DNA of 64,000 bases, from assembly GCA_017857755.1 (NCBI GenBank), contig JAFMCM010000005.1:1-64000 (forward strand). Direction: 5' to 3'. Below are positions 17,921-28,873 of this stretch, piece after piece. The notes under the pieces were generated by a model. That model saw nothing but the letters and a program-made list of their open reading frames with translations. It was not told the DNA's origin and made no database searches. The first letter of the stretch is position 1; the number at the start of each line of letters is the position of its first letter. The stretch comes from Methylophilaceae bacterium (GTDB lineage: Bacteria > Pseudomonadota > Gammaproteobacteria > Burkholderiales > Methylophilaceae). A program made the translations under genes and the position numbers.

Positions 17921-18693
17921 CTTGCCAAGTAGAAGTGATTGGGAAAGGGCCGCCGCTTGTCTTGATTCATGGCTGGGGAATGCACGGTGGTGTATGGAAG
18001 CCGCTAGTCAAGCGCTTATCTAAAAATTACATGCTTTATATTATTGATTTGCCTGGCATGGGGCATAGTAGGTCTGTTGAGCCTTATCATTTATACCGTT
18101 TAGGTGAAGACGTGGCCGAGGTTATTCCTGGTGTTTCTCATATTCTGGGGTGGTCTCTTGGTGGCTTGGTGGCGCAAAGTATTGCGCTAAGCCAGCCTGA
18201 CCGAGTAAAGAAATTAATACTGGTCGGGTCATCACCTTGTTTTATCGAAAAGCCAGATTGGCAAGATGGTATTCGTCGTGATTTTTTTCTAGATTTCTCG
18301 CTGAGTATAGAAACAGACTATCACCAGACCATGATGAAGTTTTTAACGTTGCAGTGTATGAAGGCGAAAGATGCGAGACAAACCATTAAGCTGCTACGTC
18401 AAAGCTTTGATGCAAAGCCAGCCCCATCACAAAAAACTTTACGGGAAGCATTGCATATTCTGCTCGAGACCGACTTGCGTGAGGACGCTTTGAAAATACA
18501 TAAGCCTACCCTATTGATTCATGGCGATAGAGACACCCTAGCGCCAGTACAAGCTGCACATTGGATGATGATGCATTTACCAAAAGGTGTTTTGCGTGTG
18601 ATATCAGGCGCTGCACATGCACCTTTCTTATCCCATAGTGAACAGTTTATCGAATCCATCAATCAATTCTTAAAGCCAGTCGAAAACGAATAA
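17917..18693 (+). CDS. bioH: Pimeloyl-[ACP] methyl ester carboxylesterase BioH
   Basis: Alpha/beta hydrolase that removes the methyl group from pimeloyl-ACP methyl ester and so ends the BioC/BioH pimelate route. The 258-residue product has the nucleophile elbow GWSLGG (Ser80), the acid in HGDRD (Asp206) and His234 in GAAHAPF, closely matching the E. coli triad positions (82/207/235). The oxyanion-hole motif HGWGMHGGVW lies near the start. It overlaps bioF by four bases and bioC by one. Confidence 0.95.
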   Translation: MTCQVEVIGKGPPLVLIHGWGMHGGVWKPLVKRLSKNYMLYIIDLPGMGHSRSVEPYHLYRLGEDVAEVIPGVSHILGWSLGGLVAQSIALSQPDRVKKLILVGSSPCFIEKPDWQDGIRRDFFLDFSLSIETDYHQTMMKFLTLQCMKAKDARQTIKLLRQSFDAKPAPSQKTLREALHILLETDLREDALKIHKPTLLIHGDRDTLAPVQAAHWMMMHLPKGVLRVISGAAHAPFLSHSEQFIESINQFLKPVENE

Positions 18694-19559
18694 TGGATCA
18701 ATATGTCATTGATAAAGCACGTGTTCGTGCTGCTTTCGACCGTGCTGCACAAACCTATGATGCTGCTGCTGTCTTGCAGAAACTCGTGCGTGATGAAATG
18801 TTCAGTCGCTTAGACCTGATTAAGATTGCACCCCATCGCATTTTAGATGCAGGTTGTGGTACTGGTCATGGTAGTTTTGAACTACAAAAACGTTTTAAAG
18901 CAGCACAAGTTTTTTCTTTAGATTTGGCAATGGGGATGTTAGAAAAAACCCATGCGCAACAGTCATTGTTAAATAAATTATTCCGACCTAAGCGTTTGAT
19001 TTGTGCGGATATTGAGAACTTGCCTATTGCCGATAACAGCATGGATGTCGTATGGTCTAACCTAGCGATACAGTGGTGTAATGATTTAGATAAAAGTTTT
19101 ACCGGAGTTGCTCGGCTATTAAAGCCGAACAGCTTATTTATATTTAGTACTTTTGGACCTGATACGTTAAAAGAGCTACGTGCTGCCAGTAACAATGGGG
19201 ATACGCATGTGAGCCGCTTTATTGATATGCATGATATTGGTGATGCATTAACACGCCATGGCTTTAATGCGCCTGTACTGGATGTTGAACGCTATACGTT
19301 GACCTATGACAATGTGCGCGCTGTCATGCAAGACTTGAAGTCAATAGGTGCTAATAATGCAACACAGGGCCGAGGTCGTGGTTTAACGGGCAAAGGTTTT
19401 TTTAAACAACTCGCAGCCCAATACGAACAGTTCCGTATAGCGGGTAAGCTTCCTGCTACCTTTGAAGTCATCTACGGACATGCTTGGACGGCAGAAGCTA
19501 AAGTAGATAATGGTTTAGGTGAAGGCGTTTCACCCGTTAGCTTTAGGCCAAGAGGCTAA
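18693..19559 (+). CDS. bioC: Malonyl-[ACP] O-methyltransferase BioC
   Basis: SAM-dependent enzyme that methylates malonyl-ACP to start pimelate synthesis by the fatty-acid machinery. The 288-residue product begins KARVRAAFDRAAQTYDAAA, the family signature, followed by the SAM-binding ILDAGCGTGHG at 50-60 and then DVVWSNLAIQWC. The ATG overlaps the bioH stop (TAATG). Having bioC and bioH side by side shows the organism uses the E. coli type of pimeloyl route. Confidence 0.96.
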   Translation: MDQYVIDKARVRAAFDRAAQTYDAAAVLQKLVRDEMFSRLDLIKIAPHRILDAGCGTGHGSFELQKRFKAAQVFSLDLAMGMLEKTHAQQSLLNKLFRPKRLICADIENLPIADNSMDVVWSNLAIQWCNDLDKSFTGVARLLKPNSLFIFSTFGPDTLKELRAASNNGDTHVSRFIDMHDIGDALTRHGFNAPVLDVERYTLTYDNVRAVMQDLKSIGANNATQGRGRGLTGKGFFKQLAAQYEQFRIAGKLPATFEVIYGHAWTAEAKVDNGLGEGVSPVSFRPRG

Positions 19560-19563
19560 AGGC

Positions 19564-20190
19564 ATGACCACTGCATTTTTCGTTACAGGTACTGACACCG
19601 AGATTGGAAAAACCCATGTGTCTTGCTTGCTATTAGAACAATTTGCTGCACAGGGTTTAAATGTCATCGGTATGAAGCCTGTTGCTGCTGGGTGTGAGCT
19701 GGTGGATGGTGAATGGACAAACGATGATGTGCAAAGGCTGGTCGCCGCTAGTAATGTCCATGCACCAATGGATTTAATCAATCCTTATCGCTTTAAAGAA
19801 CCCATTGCCCCGCATTTAGCTGCAGAAAAAGCAGGTGTTAGGATTGATATTCAGCATATTGTGAAATGTTTTGAGAAGCTGAAAACCCAAGCAGATGTGG
19901 TGATTGTTGAAGGGGCGGGTGGTTTTTTAGTGCCCTTGAGCGCGGATGGTGACTTGGCAGATTTGGTCGTTGCTTTAGGCATTCCTACTATTTTAGTTGT
20001 TGGTATGCGCTTAGGATGTATTAATCACAGCTTATTGACTGCTGAAGCGATTAACTCACGTGGATTAGCACTGCATGGCTGGGTCGCCAATCATATTGAT
20101 GCAAAGATGGATGTGCAAAAAGAGAATATACAAACGATTAGCCAGCAGCTTGGGTTGGAGCCGATGCTAATTTCGGAGTGGCTTGGATAA
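19564..20190 (+). CDS. bioD: Dethiobiotin synthetase
   Basis: ATP-dependent enzyme closing the ureido ring to form dethiobiotin. The 208-residue product has the P-loop GTDTEIGKT at 9-17, KPVAAGC, and VEGAGGFLVPLS. ATG 19564 is chosen: it has AGAGG eight bases before it and gives the usual MTTAFFVTGTDT start; a longer frame would only overlap the end of bioC. It is the last gene of the cluster. The aminotransferase bioA is not in this window. Confidence 0.96.
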   Translation: MTTAFFVTGTDTEIGKTHVSCLLLEQFAAQGLNVIGMKPVAAGCELVDGEWTNDDVQRLVAASNVHAPMDLINPYRFKEPIAPHLAAEKAGVRIDIQHIVKCFEKLKTQADVVIVEGAGGFLVPLSADGDLADLVVALGIPTILVVGMRLGCINHSLLTAEAINSRGLALHGWVANHIDAKMDVQKENIQTISQQLGLEPMLISEWLG

Positions 20191-20347
20191 TCGTAGCTTG
20201 GTTCATCCAAACTAAACGTAGCTTTCCCGTCTGTTGTTATTGCCTAGATGACACGTGAGAAGCGTTTATCATTTTCTGATGGCGTTGTTTCAGCAACTAT
20301 AAATTAGAACCATTTCGTCAGATACGTTAAGTTTTCGCGTGATTGTT

Positions 20348-20986
20348 TTATTGATAGAGATGATGTTGCTGAATATAGATAGCTACTTCTTCAGGTAATA
20401 AATGCTTCACCGACAAACCATGCTTTAAATGTGCTCTAATTTGCGTTGCACTGATGTCAAGTGCAGAAATCGCTTGCATATTGATTAATCCTGCATGGTT
20501 TCTGCTTAATTCACTCCTGTTTTCTGTGTAGTGGTCATGCATCAGTGTTTGCAGTTGGTTGGGCAACGCTTGTTGTGGTTTTCCAGGTCTTTGTACCAAG
20601 ATGATATGCGCATAATCGAGTAACTCCTGCCAACGGTGCCATGTATCCAAGTTAATAAACACGTCACTGCCCATCATTAAACAAAGTGCAGTTTCTTTAC
20701 CTAACGATTGGCGTAAGCTAATCAAGGTGTCAATGGTATACGACACTCCTGCTCTGTTGCGTTCTAGCTCATCAATTGAGAACAGTGGGTTTTTGGCAAT
20801 GGCCAGTTTGATCATGGCGGCGCGATGCTCAGCAGCTACAGTTACATGGTCTTTGTGTGGTGGATTGGCAGAAGGGATAAATTTGACTTCATCCATTGTT
20901 AAGGCATCGGCCAATGCTTGCGCCATGTGCAAGTGACCGTAGTGAATCGGATTAAATGTACCGCCAAAGATGCCGACTAAACGCAT
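20348..20986 (-). CDS. nadD: Nicotinate-nucleotide adenylyltransferase
   Basis: Adenylates nicotinate mononucleotide in NAD synthesis. The 212-residue product starts with the nucleotidyltransferase motif FGGTFNPIHYGHL and carries the second signature SATQIRAHL near its end. It lies 12 bases after proA on the minus strand, a pairing common in proteobacteria, where it usually continues to rsfS and rlmH; here the downstream side faces the convergent bio operon instead. Confidence 0.97.
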   Translation of the reverse strand: MRLVGIFGGTFNPIHYGHLHMAQALADALTMDEVKFIPSANPPHKDHVTVAAEHRAAMIKLAIAKNPLFSIDELERNRAGVSYTIDTLISLRQSLGKETALCLMMGSDVFINLDTWHRWQELLDYAHIILVQRPGKPQQALPNQLQTLMHDHYTENRSELSRNHAGLINMQAISALDISATQIRAHLKHGLSVKHLLPEEVAIYIQQHHLYQ

Positions 20987-20998
20987 GGAGTTTCTGGA

Positions 20999-22264
20999 CT
21001 AACTGCGAATGTGACCATCACCTAATACAACGTATTTGAGTGAGGTAAGGCCTTCTAACCCAACAGGGCCGCGTGCATGAAGTTTATCAGTTGAGATCCC
21101 AATTTCAGCCCCTAAACCGTATTCAAACCCATCGGCAAACCGAGTAGAGGCATTGACCATGACGCTACTTGAGTCGACCTCTCGTAGAAAGCGGCGAGCG
21201 TTAGTATAGTTTTCGGTCACAATGCTTTCAGTATGTTGTGATGAGTGTTGATTAATGTGGGTGATTGCCTCATCTAAACTAGAGACCACTTTGCATGAAA
21301 TAATGGCATCTAAATATTCTGTATAAAAGTCTTCATCCGTTGCTACTTTGGCGGCTTTGACTAAATCACATGTTTCTTTACAGCCTCTAATTTCAATGCC
21401 TTTACTCAATAGCATATCGGCAATTTTTGGTAAAACATCGTTCGCAATGCTACGGTCAATCAATAACGACTCTGCTGTGTTACAAGTACCTAAACGTTGT
21501 GTTTTACTGTTTTCAACAATTCGTAGCGCTTTTTCCACATCCGCTTCGCTATCGATCAAAACATGGCAGTTGCCATCTAAGTGTTTAATTACTGCGATGC
21601 GCGCATCATTAGAAACGCGTTCAATTAAACCTTTGCCACCGCGTGGCACAATCACATCTACATAATCCTTCATCGTAATGAGTTCGCCGACTGCTGCGCG
21701 GTCAGTCGTTTCCACAACTTGGACTACATCTTTTGGTAAACCTGCTTTTTCTAAGCCTTCGTGCACGAGTTTGGCCAAGGCCTGATTACAATGAATTGCT
21801 TCTGAACCACCACGTAAAATGGCTGCGTTACCTGACTTAATGCATAAACCTGCTGCATCAGCTGTCACATTGGGGCGTGCCTCGTAAATAATGCCAATCA
21901 CACCAAGGGGAACGCGCATTTGTCCGACTTGGATACCACTTGGCATGTATTTAAAGTTGTTCATTTGACCAATCGGATCAGCCAAACTGGCAATTTGTAA
22001 TAAGCCATCTGCCATACTATCCACTGTTTTTTCAGTTAGGGTTAATCTATCCACTAAGGCGCTCTCCAAGCCGTTGGCTTTCGCTGCTGCAAGGTCTTTG
22101 GCATTGGCCGCTAATAAAGCTTCTTTTTCTCTTAAAATGGCATTGGCAATATTCGTTAGTGCCATGTTTTTGATCTTCGTGTCCGCATTAGCAATGTGGC
22201 GAGAAGCTTTTCTAGCATTATTGCCTAGGGTATCCATATAGATTTTTATATTGAGGTCTGTCAT
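20999..22264 (-). CDS. proA: Gamma-glutamyl phosphate reductase
   Basis: NADPH-dependent second step of proline synthesis, reducing glutamyl 5-phosphate to the semialdehyde. The 421-residue product shows [42 protein letters not shown], the catalytic cysteine in [10 protein letters not shown] and [18 protein letters not shown]. No clear ribosome binding site precedes ATG 22264; an internal ATG (MDTLGNNAR) is an alternative start. A partial proC is at the far end of the window, so two proline steps are nearby but not linked. Confidence 0.97.
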   Translation of the reverse strand: MTDLNIKIYMDTLGNNARKASRHIANADTKIKNMALTNIANAILREKEALLAANAKDLAAAKANGLESALVDRLTLTEKTVDSMADGLLQIASLADPIGQMNNFKYMPSGIQVGQMRVPLGVIGIIYEARPNVTADAAGLCIKSGNAAILRGGSEAIHCNQALAKLVHEGLEKAGLPKDVVQVVETTDRAAVGELITMKDYVDVIVPRGGKGLIERVSNDARIAVIKHLDGNCHVLIDSEADVEKALRIVENSKTQRLGTCNTAESLLIDRSIANDVLPKIADMLLSKGIEIRGCKETCDLVKAAKVATDEDFYTEYLDAIISCKVVSSLDEAITHINQHSSQHTESIVTENYTNARRFLREVDSSSVMVNASTRFADGFEYGLGAEIGISTDKLHARGPVGLEGLTSLKYVVLGDGHIRS

Positions 22265-22304
22265 ATCGTTTACACAGTTTTCTTTATCAATTAAGCTTGT
22301 TGAT

Positions 22305-23321
22305 TTAATGTTTACTACGGATTTTAGCTAATCCAAAACACAGTCTTGAGAGCTCTAGCCAAGCATCGCCTACCATAATCCCTTTAGCGATTCTATCAAT
22401 ATCGCACAGCTTTTGTAAGGCGGCTTCCAATTGGCGCAAACTCAAACGAGATAATGCGCGTAGCGTCAGCTGCTGACGGTCGCCGTAAATACGTGCATTA
22501 CTCATGGCTGAATTGATATTTTCGCCATTGGTTTGTGCACGTTTAATGCTAAGCAAAGGCCGTAATACCCAAATGAGAGGATTCATCACTGCGACGGCTT
22601 GTTCGCCCTCATCTTGCAAGCCTTGTAAAATACGTGAGGTGCGCCCTGCATCACCAGCCAATATGGCTTCGCCTAATTTGAAAGCGTCATAGCGAGAAAC
22701 GTTCAGTACAGCGGTTTGAATGTCTTCGGCGCGTATTTCTCCAGCTGGATAGAGTAAACTGAGTTTTTGGATTTCTTGATGTGCCGCTAGTAAATTACCC
22801 TCGACTTGGTGTGCCATGAAATCAAGTGACGCCTGATCTGTGCTTTGGCCTTGTCGTGATAGACGGGTGCTGATCCATTGTGGCAATTGTGCTGGGCTAA
22901 CATCATTAAGTGCTATTAGTGTTGCTGCACTTTGCAGCTTGTTATACCAAACACTTTTTTTGACCTCATGCGCTAAGGCTGGCAGGATAATAATTGTGGT
23001 GGTGTCAGGTATTGGCTGTTGGGCTAATTCGGCTAAGGCTTTGCCGCCGTCAACCCCTGGTTTGCCGTTCGGGATGGCAATTTCTAAGATTCGTTTGGAT
23101 GCAAAAAGTGACAAAGCTTGCCCAAACTGCTGAATGGATTGCCAGTTAAAATTGCGCTCAACAATAAAGCTAGAACGCTCTTCAGCGCCCGCTTTTCTTG
23201 CGGCTTTTCTGATGACATCCAAACATTCAGCCTGCCCCAAAGCCTCATCACCAATTAACACATAAAGCGGCGATAAGGTTTTGCTTAAGTGAGGTTCGAG
23301 TTGAGTAACAGCTAATTGCAT
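22305..23321 (-). CDS. holA: DNA polymerase III delta subunit
   Basis: Clamp-loader subunit that opens the beta sliding clamp. The 338-residue product shows the family features: [27 protein letters not shown] at the start, a degenerate AAA+ fold without Walker A, the [17 protein letters not shown] helix, and the C-terminal collar region [25 protein letters not shown]. It starts three bases after lptE; the leuS-lptE-holA order is conserved in betaproteobacteria and gammaproteobacteria. Confidence 0.95.
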   Translation of the reverse strand: MQLAVTQLEPHLSKTLSPLYVLIGDEALGQAECLDVIRKAARKAGAEERSSFIVERNFNWQSIQQFGQALSLFASKRILEIAIPNGKPGVDGGKALAELAQQPIPDTTTIIILPALAHEVKKSVWYNKLQSAATLIALNDVSPAQLPQWISTRLSRQGQSTDQASLDFMAHQVEGNLLAAHQEIQKLSLLYPAGEIRAEDIQTAVLNVSRYDAFKLGEAILAGDAGRTSRILQGLQDEGEQAVAVMNPLIWVLRPLLSIKRAQTNGENINSAMSNARIYGDRQQLTLRALSRLSLRQLEAALQKLCDIDRIAKGIMVGDAWLELSRLCFGLAKIRSKH

Positions 23322-23324
23322 GCC

Positions 23325-23819
23325 TTATTGCACTTGTTTTTTCAGAGAAGTGATTTTGCGCATGATCCGGTCAATGACATCTCTATGCATGTTTTCGTTA
23401 AGTTTTTCTTCTTCCTGATTCTTTGCTAAAAGCGCTTGATTGCTATACGTAAAATCCCGTCTTGATTCTATTGTATTGATTTGGCTCCAAGTAGGCTCAC
23501 CTATTAATTTGGTACGATAATGTACGCGATAATACAGCTCATATTCGTTCACAGTACCAGTGCCGGCAAGGGAAAGAATCCGTTTTTCATTTTCTTCACC
23601 AACGAGCTCAAGGAGCAGTTCGGCCCCTTCAGCTGATGGCAACAGCATGACATTACTAATATTGAGCGATTTTTTAAGATCTGTTGAAATGGTTAACGTG
23701 TTGCCTTGAATGTAAACAGATTTGAACGGGATTTCACTTGGTCCACGCAAATGAAAGCCACAGGCTGTCAAGCTGGCGATGGTGTAGGCTGTTAAGATGA
23801 AATAAGAGAAAGTTCTCAA
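23325..23819 (-). CDS. lptE: LPS-assembly lipoprotein LptE
   Basis: Outer-membrane lipoprotein that plugs LptD and helps insert lipopolysaccharide. The 164-residue product has a signal peptide ending in the lipobox SLTAC (Cys20) followed by GFHLRG, the near-universal LptE start. No ATG is available; TTG 23819 has GGA six bases upstream and lies three bases past the leuS stop. Its partner lptD is encoded at 31249-33735 in this window. Confidence 0.93.
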   Translation of the reverse strand: MRTFSYFILTAYTIASLTACGFHLRGPSEIPFKSVYIQGNTLTISTDLKKSLNISNVMLLPSAEGAELLLELVGEENEKRILSLAGTGTVNEYELYYRVHYRTKLIGEPTWSQINTIESRRDFTYSNQALLAKNQEEEKLNENMHRDVIDRIMRKITSLKKQVQ

Positions 23820-23822
23820 AGT

Positions 23823-26435
23823 TTATCCAATCACGACATTAATGAGTTTGTTCGGGACTACAATGATTTTACGCACAGTTTGTCCATCAACCAAGAATTT
23901 CGTTACACATTCTTGGGTAATCGCTAACTGTTCAATTTCTGCCTTGCTTGTTGTTTGCGAGACTTGTAAATCACCGCGCAATTTGCCATTCACTTGAATC
24001 ATGAGTTTAACCTCATCTTGTACCATGGCGGATGCCAAAGCTTCAGGCCAGCTTGCATTTAGGATGTCATCGCCATAAGCCAGTTCTTTCCATAATGTTT
24101 GTGCGATATGCGGTGCTAATGGGGATAATAAACGCAGTAAAATTGAAAAGCCTTCATGTGCAACACTTTGCCAATCTGGTTCTGCTTCTTTTTGCATTTT
24201 TTCTAAGGTATTTAATAACTTCATGCTACCAGAAGCGACAGTATTAAATTGTTTTCTGTCCAAATCATAGCTTGCTTGTTTTAAGCCTAGGTGGATGTCA
24301 CGCCTCGCAGCAGCTAAGTGGCTACTGAGCTTTTCTGGTAATGCTGCTCTTGTTTCTTTAGTGAGTGCATACCCAAATCCCCATACTCTTTTTAAAAAGC
24401 GATGAGAGCCCTCCACACCACTATCTGACCATTCTAATGTCTGTTCAGGCGGTGCCGCAAACATCATAAAGAAACGTGCTGTGTCAGCACCATATTGTTC
24501 GATTAAGGATTGCGGGTCAACGCCGTTACGTTTTGATTTAGACATCGTGCCCATGCCTTGAAAGTCAACAGGCTTGCCGTCAGCGAGTAAAGTGGCTCCT
24601 ATCGTTTTGCCATGAGCATCATTTACTAATGCAACTTCTTCTGGAGCAAAGTATTCAATACCACCTTTATCCGTTCGTCGTGAGAATATATGGTTGAGTA
24701 CCATGCCTTGTGTCAGTAAATTAGCAAATGGCTCATCGTAATTCACTAAGCCAAGATCGCGCATGACCTTGCTCCAAAAGCGCGAGTAAAGCAAATGCAA
24801 AATCGCATGCTCAATTCCGCCGATATATTGGTCGACAGACATCCAATGGTTTGTTTGTGCATCCACCATGGCTTGATCTGTTTGGCCACTTGCGTAGCGC
24901 GCATAATACCAGCTTGAATCGACAAAAGTGTCCATGGTATCCGTTTCGCGTTTGGCTGGTTTACCGCAACTAGGGCAGGCACAATTAATGAAACTGTCCA
25001 GTTTATGGAGTGGATTGCCTGAGCCATCAGGAACGCAGTCTTCAGGTAATTGAACAGGCAATTGATGATCTGGTACGGCTACATCGCCACAATCGTCGCA
25101 ATGAATAATTGGAATTGGACAGCCCCAGTAACGCTGACGAGAAACCCCCCAATCTCGTAGGCGCCAATTGATTTGTTTGTCGCCTAATCCTTTTGCATGT
25201 AAATCGCTAGCGACAGCTTCCACTGCCGCTTCATGATGTAAGCCATTATATGGACCCGAATGAACACAAATCCCTTTGTGGCCGTACCACTCCTGCCAAG
25301 CCACATCTGAGAAGCTTGTTTCAGCTAAAGCAATGACTGGTTTAATTGGCAAGTTGTATTTTTTTGCAAAACCAAAGTCACGCTCATCATGTGCTGGTAC
25401 TGCCATTACTGCACCTTCGCCATATGACATTAACACATAGTTGCCTACCCAAATTGGGATAGCTTCACCAGTGAGTGGATGGCTGACCAGCAAGCCTGTG
25501 TCCATGCCTTCTTTTTCCATGGTTGCCATATCGGCTTCAGTTACTGAGCCTAGTTTACATTTTTCAATAAAAGTAGCTAGCGCTGGGTTGCTTTGTGCGG
25601 CTAAAGTTGCCAGCGGATGCTCTGCGGCAACTGCGCAGAATGTAACACCCATAATGGTATCAGCGCGTGTGGTGAACACCCAAAGTTTGCCATCATCAAT
25701 TAATGCGTCATCATTATTTTTGATGGTGTGTGTAAAGGCAAAACGAACGCCGACACTTTTGCCTATCCAGTTCGCTTGCATGGTTTTAACACGCTCAGGC
25801 CAACCTGGTAGCTTGTCTAGGTCGTCTAATAATTGCTGCGCATAGCTGGTAATATTGAAGTAGTAGCCTGGTATTTCACGCTTTTCTACCAATGCACCTG
25901 TGCGCCAGCCGCGACCCTCAATTACTTGTTCGTTTGCAAGCACAGTTTGGTCAACGGGGTCCCAATTAACGGTTTGGGTTTTTTTATAAGCAATGCCTTT
26001 TTCTAACATGCGTAAAAATAACCATTGATTCCATTTGTAATATTCAGGTTGGCAGGTGGCTAGTTCACGTGACCAATCAATTGCGAACCCAAGTGATTTG
26101 AGTTGCTTACGCATGTAAGCAATATTGTCATAAGTCCATTTAGCAGGCGGTACATTATTTTGAATAGCCGCATTTTCAGCAGGTAGGCCAAAGGCGTCCC
26201 AGCCCATTGGTTGCAAAACATTAAATCCCTTCATGTGGTGATAGCGACTTAATACATCACCAATCGTGTAGTTGCGCACGTGACCCATATGCAACTTGCC
26301 GCTTGGGTATGGAAACATGGATAGGCAGTAGTACTTTGGTTTTGCGCTATCAACGTTGGCGGCAAAAACTTGATTTTCGTCCCAATCATGTTGCGCTTCT
26401 TTTTCGATGGTTTTAAATGGGTATTGCTGTTGCAT
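23823..26435 (-). CDS. leuS: Leucyl-tRNA synthetase
   Basis: Class I aminoacyl-tRNA synthetase of 870 residues. It has the HIGH-type motif LHMGH at 48-52 ([19 protein letters not shown]), the editing domain (roughly 225-420, with [15 protein letters not shown]), Cys-rich zinc segments (CDDCGD, CACPSCG), and the second signature [11 protein letters not shown]. It leads the leuS-lptE-holA unit, each gene separated by three bases. Confidence 0.98.
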   Translation of the reverse strand: MQQQYPFKTIEKEAQHDWDENQVFAANVDSAKPKYYCLSMFPYPSGKLHMGHVRNYTIGDVLSRYHHMKGFNVLQPMGWDAFGLPAENAAIQNNVPPAKWTYDNIAYMRKQLKSLGFAIDWSRELATCQPEYYKWNQWLFLRMLEKGIAYKKTQTVNWDPVDQTVLANEQVIEGRGWRTGALVEKREIPGYYFNITSYAQQLLDDLDKLPGWPERVKTMQANWIGKSVGVRFAFTHTIKNNDDALIDDGKLWVFTTRADTIMGVTFCAVAAEHPLATLAAQSNPALATFIEKCKLGSVTEADMATMEKEGMDTGLLVSHPLTGEAIPIWVGNYVLMSYGEGAVMAVPAHDERDFGFAKKYNLPIKPVIALAETSFSDVAWQEWYGHKGICVHSGPYNGLHHEAAVEAVASDLHAKGLGDKQINWRLRDWGVSRQRYWGCPIPIIHCDDCGDVAVPDHQLPVQLPEDCVPDGSGNPLHKLDSFINCACPSCGKPAKRETDTMDTFVDSSWYYARYASGQTDQAMVDAQTNHWMSVDQYIGGIEHAILHLLYSRFWSKVMRDLGLVNYDEPFANLLTQGMVLNHIFSRRTDKGGIEYFAPEEVALVNDAHGKTIGATLLADGKPVDFQGMGTMSKSKRNGVDPQSLIEQYGADTARFFMMFAAPPEQTLEWSDSGVEGSHRFLKRVWGFGYALTKETRAALPEKLSSHLAAARRDIHLGLKQASYDLDRKQFNTVASGSMKLLNTLEKMQKEAEPDWQSVAHEGFSILLRLLSPLAPHIAQTLWKELAYGDDILNASWPEALASAMVQDEVKLMIQVNGKLRGDLQVSQTTSKAEIEQLAITQECVTKFLVDGQTVRKIIVVPNKLINVVIG

Positions 26436-26532
26436 AGCGTATGTTGAAGGGTTTAAATAAAAGCATCATTATACTGCAAGGACTGCGCTTTGGTATGCTA
26501 ATACCTAGCGTGGAATTTCTGAAAGCTTAGGG

Positions 26533-27309
26533 TTAAATTGGCTCGACTAAATCACGATAGACGTGCCAGCTTGCATGACCTACTATCGGCATGGTGATTA
26601 TTAAGCCGATAAAATGGGTAGTAAAACCAATAGCAACGAGCGTCACAATAGTAATAGCCCATAGCAGCATGGGAATAAAGTTACGCTTAACAGCAATGAG
26701 ACTAGCAATCGCGGCAGTTACTGCATCTGTATTTCTATCGGACATCAATGGAATGGCGATTACGCTGACAGCATAAACAAAAACGGCAAAAAATCCACCA
26801 ACTGCAAAGTAAGCGATGGCAAAATTTGGTTGTGTAAACGCAAAAACAACTTGCACAATTTCTAGAAAAGTGGGTAGCCCACCATGAAAAAATAAGGCAA
26901 AAATAACCAATGAGGCGCGTGCCCAAATCAATAAAATGACAATCAAAACACCAGCAAAGATGGCAACATTCATCAAGTTGGAACGCCAAGAAAATAAACT
27001 GGGAATTAATGTTGGTTTTTGTGATTGCTCGATGCGGCGACTTAAGTCGTATAAGCCCATTGCAAGAAAGGGGCCGAGGAGTAGAAAGCCAGTGGTTAGC
27101 GAGGACAAAAGCCAGCTTGCCTCAAATAACACCATATGCATTGCAACTCCTGCGCTTGCAAAAACAAGCCCATAAAACAGGCTGGCCATCTTGGCCTGCA
27201 GGAGGTCGCTTATGCCATATTGAAGCCACTGAATGATATTGCATGCTTCAATTTTTCGGATAACTGGAAAGTCTTCAATGGAAGTTTGCGTTTTGTTAAC
27301 TTCGTTCAT
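26533..27309 (-). CDS. DUF2189 multi-spanning membrane protein
   Basis: A 258-residue inner-membrane protein of the DUF2189 family, with about six hydrophobic segments and the family features DLLQAKMASLFYGLVFASAG, GPFLAMGLYDLSRRIE and FTTHFIGLIITMPIVGHASWHVYRDLVEP. The function is unknown. In some members the domain lies near cytochrome oxidase or heme genes, but here the neighbours are leuS and adk. ATG 27309 is preferred over a TTG seven codons upstream; a GGGGCGCAGG stretch precedes it. Confidence 0.88.
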   Translation of the reverse strand: MNEVNKTQTSIEDFPVIRKIEACNIIQWLQYGISDLLQAKMASLFYGLVFASAGVAMHMVLFEASWLLSSLTTGFLLLGPFLAMGLYDLSRRIEQSQKPTLIPSLFSWRSNLMNVAIFAGVLIVILLIWARASLVIFALFFHGGLPTFLEIVQVVFAFTQPNFAIAYFAVGGFFAVFVYAVSVIAIPLMSDRNTDAVTAAIASLIAVKRNFIPMLLWAITIVTLVAIGFTTHFIGLIITMPIVGHASWHVYRDLVEPI

Positions 27310-27377
27310 TGACCTGCGCCCCTGTAACAAAATAAACCATTATCAAATCATGTTTATTTATACAGGGGATTAGATGC

Positions 27378-28052
<675 letters not shown>

Positions 28053-28084
28053 TTAATAAATAGCAAAAAAATGAAACAAAATAA

Positions 28085-28873
28085 TTAGTCAGCACTATAC
28101 AGATAATTGCACATGACAACAAACTCAGCAACGCTGAGGGTTTCAGCTCGGCGTTGCGGGTCAATTCCCAGCTTTGTGAAGTCATCATCGTTTAAAAAAG
28201 ATTTTAAGGTGTTGCGGATGGTTTTACGTCTTTGCGAAAATGCAGCTAGCACTAATTCGGCAAATAAAGTCGTATCTTTTGCCACGAATGGTAAGGTGGC
28301 GTGCGGTATGCAGCGCACAAAAGCAGACTCCACTTTTGGTGCTGGATTAAAGGCTTCTGGCGGAACAGTGATTAAATATTCCATTTGTAAATAATATTGC
28401 AACATAACACTTAATCGTCCGTAAGCGGACGTTGACGGCGCTGCGACCATGCGCTCAACCACTTCTTTTTGCAACATAAAATGCATATCTTGTATGCAGG
28501 ATAAATGGTCAAGCAGATGAAAGAGGATAGGAGTTGATATGTTGTAAGGCAAGTTGCCAGTAATGCGTAAATGACTGCCAATAGCCGAGAAATCAAATTT
28601 CAACGCGTCTACGTTGTGAACGGTGAGCTTGTTTTTCGCATAGGCTGGCATTTGATATTCAAGATGCATCCAATTCACGATGTCGCGATCAATTTCGACT
28701 GCTTGTAATGCTGTGACGCGGCTGAGTAGCGGTTTAGTAAGCGCACCTAAACCAGGACCAATTTCAATTAGTGTTTGTCCTTCCTGTGGGTGGATTGCAT
28801 CCACTAGACTATTGATCACACTTTGGTCAGTTAGAAAGTTCTGTCCAAATCTTTTTTTTGCTTGATGCTTCAT
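28085..28873 (-). CDS. rsmA: 16S rRNA (adenine(1518/1519)-N6)-dimethyltransferase
   Basis: KsgA-type enzyme that dimethylates two adenines near the 3' end of 16S rRNA late in 30S assembly. The 262-residue product begins KKRFGQNFLTDQSV, followed by the SAM site IEIGPGLGALTKPL and the catalytic motif NLPYNIS. The ATG overlaps the pdxA stop by four bases (ATGA). The order lptD-surA-pdxA-rsmA is strongly conserved in proteobacteria. Confidence 0.98.
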   Translation of the reverse strand: MKHQAKKRFGQNFLTDQSVINSLVDAIHPQEGQTLIEIGPGLGALTKPLLSRVTALQAVEIDRDIVNWMHLEYQMPAYAKNKLTVHNVDALKFDFSAIGSHLRITGNLPYNISTPILFHLLDHLSCIQDMHFMLQKEVVERMVAAPSTSAYGRLSVMLQYYLQMEYLITVPPEAFNPAPKVESAFVRCIPHATLPFVAKDTTLFAELVLAAFSQRRKTIRNTLKSFLNDDDFTKLGIDPQRRAETLSVAEFVVMCNYLYSAD

